This document shows positions 6,086 through 7,290 of a DNA stretch of 7,290 nt, piece by piece (the first letter of the stretch is position 1; every line of letters begins with the position of its first letter). The position numbers and the translations under genes are program-made. The stretch spans positions 1-7,290 of the forward strand of contig DATBHZ010000032.1 in the NCBI GenBank assembly GCA_036557185.1, written 5' to 3'. This stretch comes from DATBHZ01 sp036557185 (lineage in GTDB: Bacteria > Actinomycetota > Acidimicrobiia > IMCC26256 > JAENVU01). The notes below the pieces were generated by a model. That model had not been told where the DNA came from. It did no database searches and worked only from the letters and a program-made list of their open reading frames with translations.

Positions 6086-6882
6086 GTGCGGTCGTGGTCG
6101 AGCGGCCGCACGAGCAGGTCGCGGTTGTCCGCATGAACCGCCCCGAGCAGCGCAACGCAATGAACTTCGCTCTCCTCAGCGAGCTGTTCGAGGCGTTCGC
6201 CGAGCTCCGCACCGAACGCACCTGCCGGGTGATCGTGCTCACCGGTGAAGGCGCCGGCTTCTGCGCGGGCCTCGACCTCGTCGAGGGCGTGTCGCTCCCC
6301 GACAATGGCGGGCGCGGTCGCGCCGCCGCGGGCATGGCCGTCCAGCAGTACATCGCAGGTCTGATCCCGATGCTGCGGTCCCAGCCGCAGCCGGTCATCG
6401 CCGCGGTGAACGGTGCAGCGTCGGGCGGCGGGCTCGCGCTGGCCTTGGGATCCGACATCCGGATCGCGGCCGACTCAGCACGCTTCAACGTCGCGTTCAT
6501 CAAGGTCGGGCTCTCTGCCTGCGACATCGGCGTGAGCTGGTTGCTCCCGCGCCTGATCGGCGCGTCCCGCGCGTACGAGCTGATGTTGACCGGCCGATTC
6601 GCCACCGCCGACGAGGCGCTCCGGGTCGGGCTCGTGACCGAGGTCGTGCCGGACGGCGAGTTGATGAGCAGCGCCCTCGCCGAGGCGGAGCGCATCCTCG
6701 CGAACGGCCCGTTCGGCGTCCGCATGACGAAAGAGGTGATGTGGAGCCAGCTCGAGATCGGCAGCCTGCAGGCGGGGATCGATCTCGAGAACCGTACGCA
6801 GGTGCTGTCGAGCTTCGCCGGCGACCTGGAGGAGGCGATGGCCGCGTTCGTGGAGAAGCGGCCCCCGAGGTTCACGTCGTGA
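6082..6882 (+). CDS. Enoyl-CoA hydratase/isomerase (crotonase) family protein lacking both catalytic glutamates
   Basis: This is a crotonase-fold acyl-CoA enzyme of 266 residues, a normal length. The N-terminal core VAVVRMNRPEQRNAMN (13-28), the first oxyanion-hole segment GFCAGLDL (59-66), and the CoA/oxyanion segment VNGAASGGGLALALGSDIRIA (109-129) are all present, as is the closing TGRFATADEALRVGLV block (170-185). Aligned by eye to rat mitochondrial enoyl-CoA hydratase, the Glu144 position is Ala119 and the Glu164 position is Phe139. Simple syn-hydration is therefore unlikely. Asp148 in GLSACDIG lies near the position of the catalytic Asp204 of dienoyl-CoA isomerase, with one residue of shift. 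An isomerase or other crotonase reaction is possible; the substrate is unknown. ATG 6082 overlaps the nuclease stop, and the SDR gene follows after 13 bp. Family assignment is firm, the reaction is not. Confidence 0.92.
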   Translation: MSAVVVERPHEQVAVVRMNRPEQRNAMNFALLSELFEAFAELRTERTCRVIVLTGEGAGFCAGLDLVEGVSLPDNGGRGRAAAGMAVQQYIAGLIPMLRSQPQPVIAAVNGAASGGGLALALGSDIRIAADSARFNVAFIKVGLSACDIGVSWLLPRLIGASRAYELMLTGRFATADEALRVGLVTEVVPDGELMSSALAEAERILANGPFGVRMTKEVMWSQLEIGSLQAGIDLENRTQVLSSFAGDLEEAMAAFVEKRPPRFTS

Positions 6883-6883
6883 G

Positions 6884-6888
6884 AGGAG
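6884..6888 (+). promoter_or_regulatory. Strong Shine-Dalgarno for the SDR gene
   Basis: AGGAG stands 7 nt before ATG 6896 and fixes the start of the SDR gene. It is the best ribosome-binding site in the window and falls in the 13-bp gap directly after the crotonase stop, so the SDR gene is probably translated independently within the same operon. Confidence 0.7.
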
Positions 6889-6895
6889 TCGAACC

Positions 6896-7290
6896 ATGAG
6901 CGAGCTGAAGGGTCGCGTGGCACTCGTGACCGGAGGCAGCCGTGGGATCGGGCGCGCAGTCGCGCTCGCGCTTGCGGCCGATGGCGCAGACGTAGCGATC
7001 ACGTATCGCAAGGACGAGGACTCGGCACGTTCTGCGGTGAGCGAGATCGAGTCGGCCGGCAGGCGGAGCGCGATGTTCGCGGCCGATGTCGTCGACCCGG
7101 ATGCCACCACGGCCCTGGCGCAGCGCGTGCTCGAGGAGTTCGGGCCGGTCGACGTGCTGGTGCACAGTGCCGGCATCGCCTCGCGGGGCCGCTCGGTCGC
7201 GAGCACCGATGTCGCAGAGGTCGTACGCCTGTTCAACACGCACACGCTCGCCGCGTTCATCTTGGCGAAGGAGCTGATTCCCGCAATGCG
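6896..7290 (+). CDS. Short-chain dehydrogenase/reductase, 3'-truncated by the window edge
   Basis: This is an NAD(P)-dependent oxidoreductase of the classical SDR type; 131 complete codons are visible of a family length near 250. The Rossmann dinucleotide motif TGGSRGIG lies at 12-19. Arg38 in ITYRKD, at the end of the second strand, favours NADP(H). The adenine-contacting Asp64 follows in FAADV. The NNAG motif reads HSAG (90-93). Asn114 in LFNTHTLAAF is the catalytic-tetrad Asn position. The Ser, Tyr and Lys of the active site are beyond the window, so catalytic competence cannot be judged. FabG-like ketoacyl reductases resemble this best, and pairing with an upstream crotonase would suit acyl-CoA or polyketide-like metabolism. 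The start is set by the AGGAG site. The substrate is unknown. Confidence 0.92.
   Translation, partial: MSELKGRVALVTGGSRGIGRAVALALAADGADVAITYRKDEDSARSAVSEIESAGRRSAMFAADVVDPDATTALAQRVLEEFGPVDVLVHSAGIASRGRSVASTDVAEVVRLFNTHTLAAFILAKELIPAM

Noticed and set aside
5150..6160. The minus-strand frame of the channel gene stays open for about 1 kb upstream, across the nuclease gene
   Set aside because: The upstream part is Arg/His-rich, lacks any domain pattern, and is antisense to a nuclease with a full active site. High GC keeps antisense frames open.
5877..6923. Long minus-strand open frame antisense to the crotonase gene
   Set aside because: Its translation is rich in Ser, Arg, Pro and Ala with no recognisable domain; the crotonase on the plus strand is well conserved throughout.

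Overview
The window is very GC-rich coding DNA, with G or C at most third codon positions. It reads as ordinary chromosome from a high-GC Gram-positive bacterium, most likely an actinomycetote. The basis is an actinobacterial-style heme A synthase (Asn in the EFxNR motif), a secreted coiled-coil NlpC/P60 hydrolase, a stand-alone 5'-3' exonuclease next to a crotonase/SDR pair, and many 4-bp or very short gene junctions. The phylum is an inference from gene style; no rRNA or other marker is present. Nothing looks mobile: no transposase, integrase, phage gene, CRISPR array, tRNA or rRNA was seen.

Layout, left to right. A 5'-truncated typA/bipA translational GTPase (1-1722, +) is followed after 49 bp by ctaA heme A synthase (1772-2728, +). 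A GC-rich hairpin (2737-2759) separates ctaA from a small SRPBCC/polyketide-cyclase-like protein (2772-3230, +). Next is a secreted NlpC/P60 peptidoglycan endopeptidase (3291-4439, +), preceded by an 18-bp inverted repeat. A lone minus-strand gene encodes a six-segment potassium-channel-like protein (4436-5149, -). It converges on the NlpC/P60 gene so tightly that one CTAG provides the stop codon of both. After a 57-bp divergent gap comes a plus-strand cluster: a FEN/PolI-type 5'-3' exonuclease (5207-6085), an enoyl-CoA hydratase/isomerase family protein overlapping it by ATGA (6082-6882), and the first 131 codons of an SDR oxidoreductase (6896-window end) behind a strong Shine-Dalgarno.

How they may work together: the left block mixes housekeeping functions (stress/ribosome GTPase, respiratory heme A maturation) with envelope functions. 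The crotonase and SDR could act in one acyl-CoA pathway, but the crotonase lacks both usual catalytic glutamates, so its reaction is uncertain. The nuclease shares their transcript by position rather than by obvious function. I did not find a convincing new biological system. The items most worth a second look are the atypical crotonase, the inverted repeat before the peptidoglycan hydrolase, and the shared CTAG stop.
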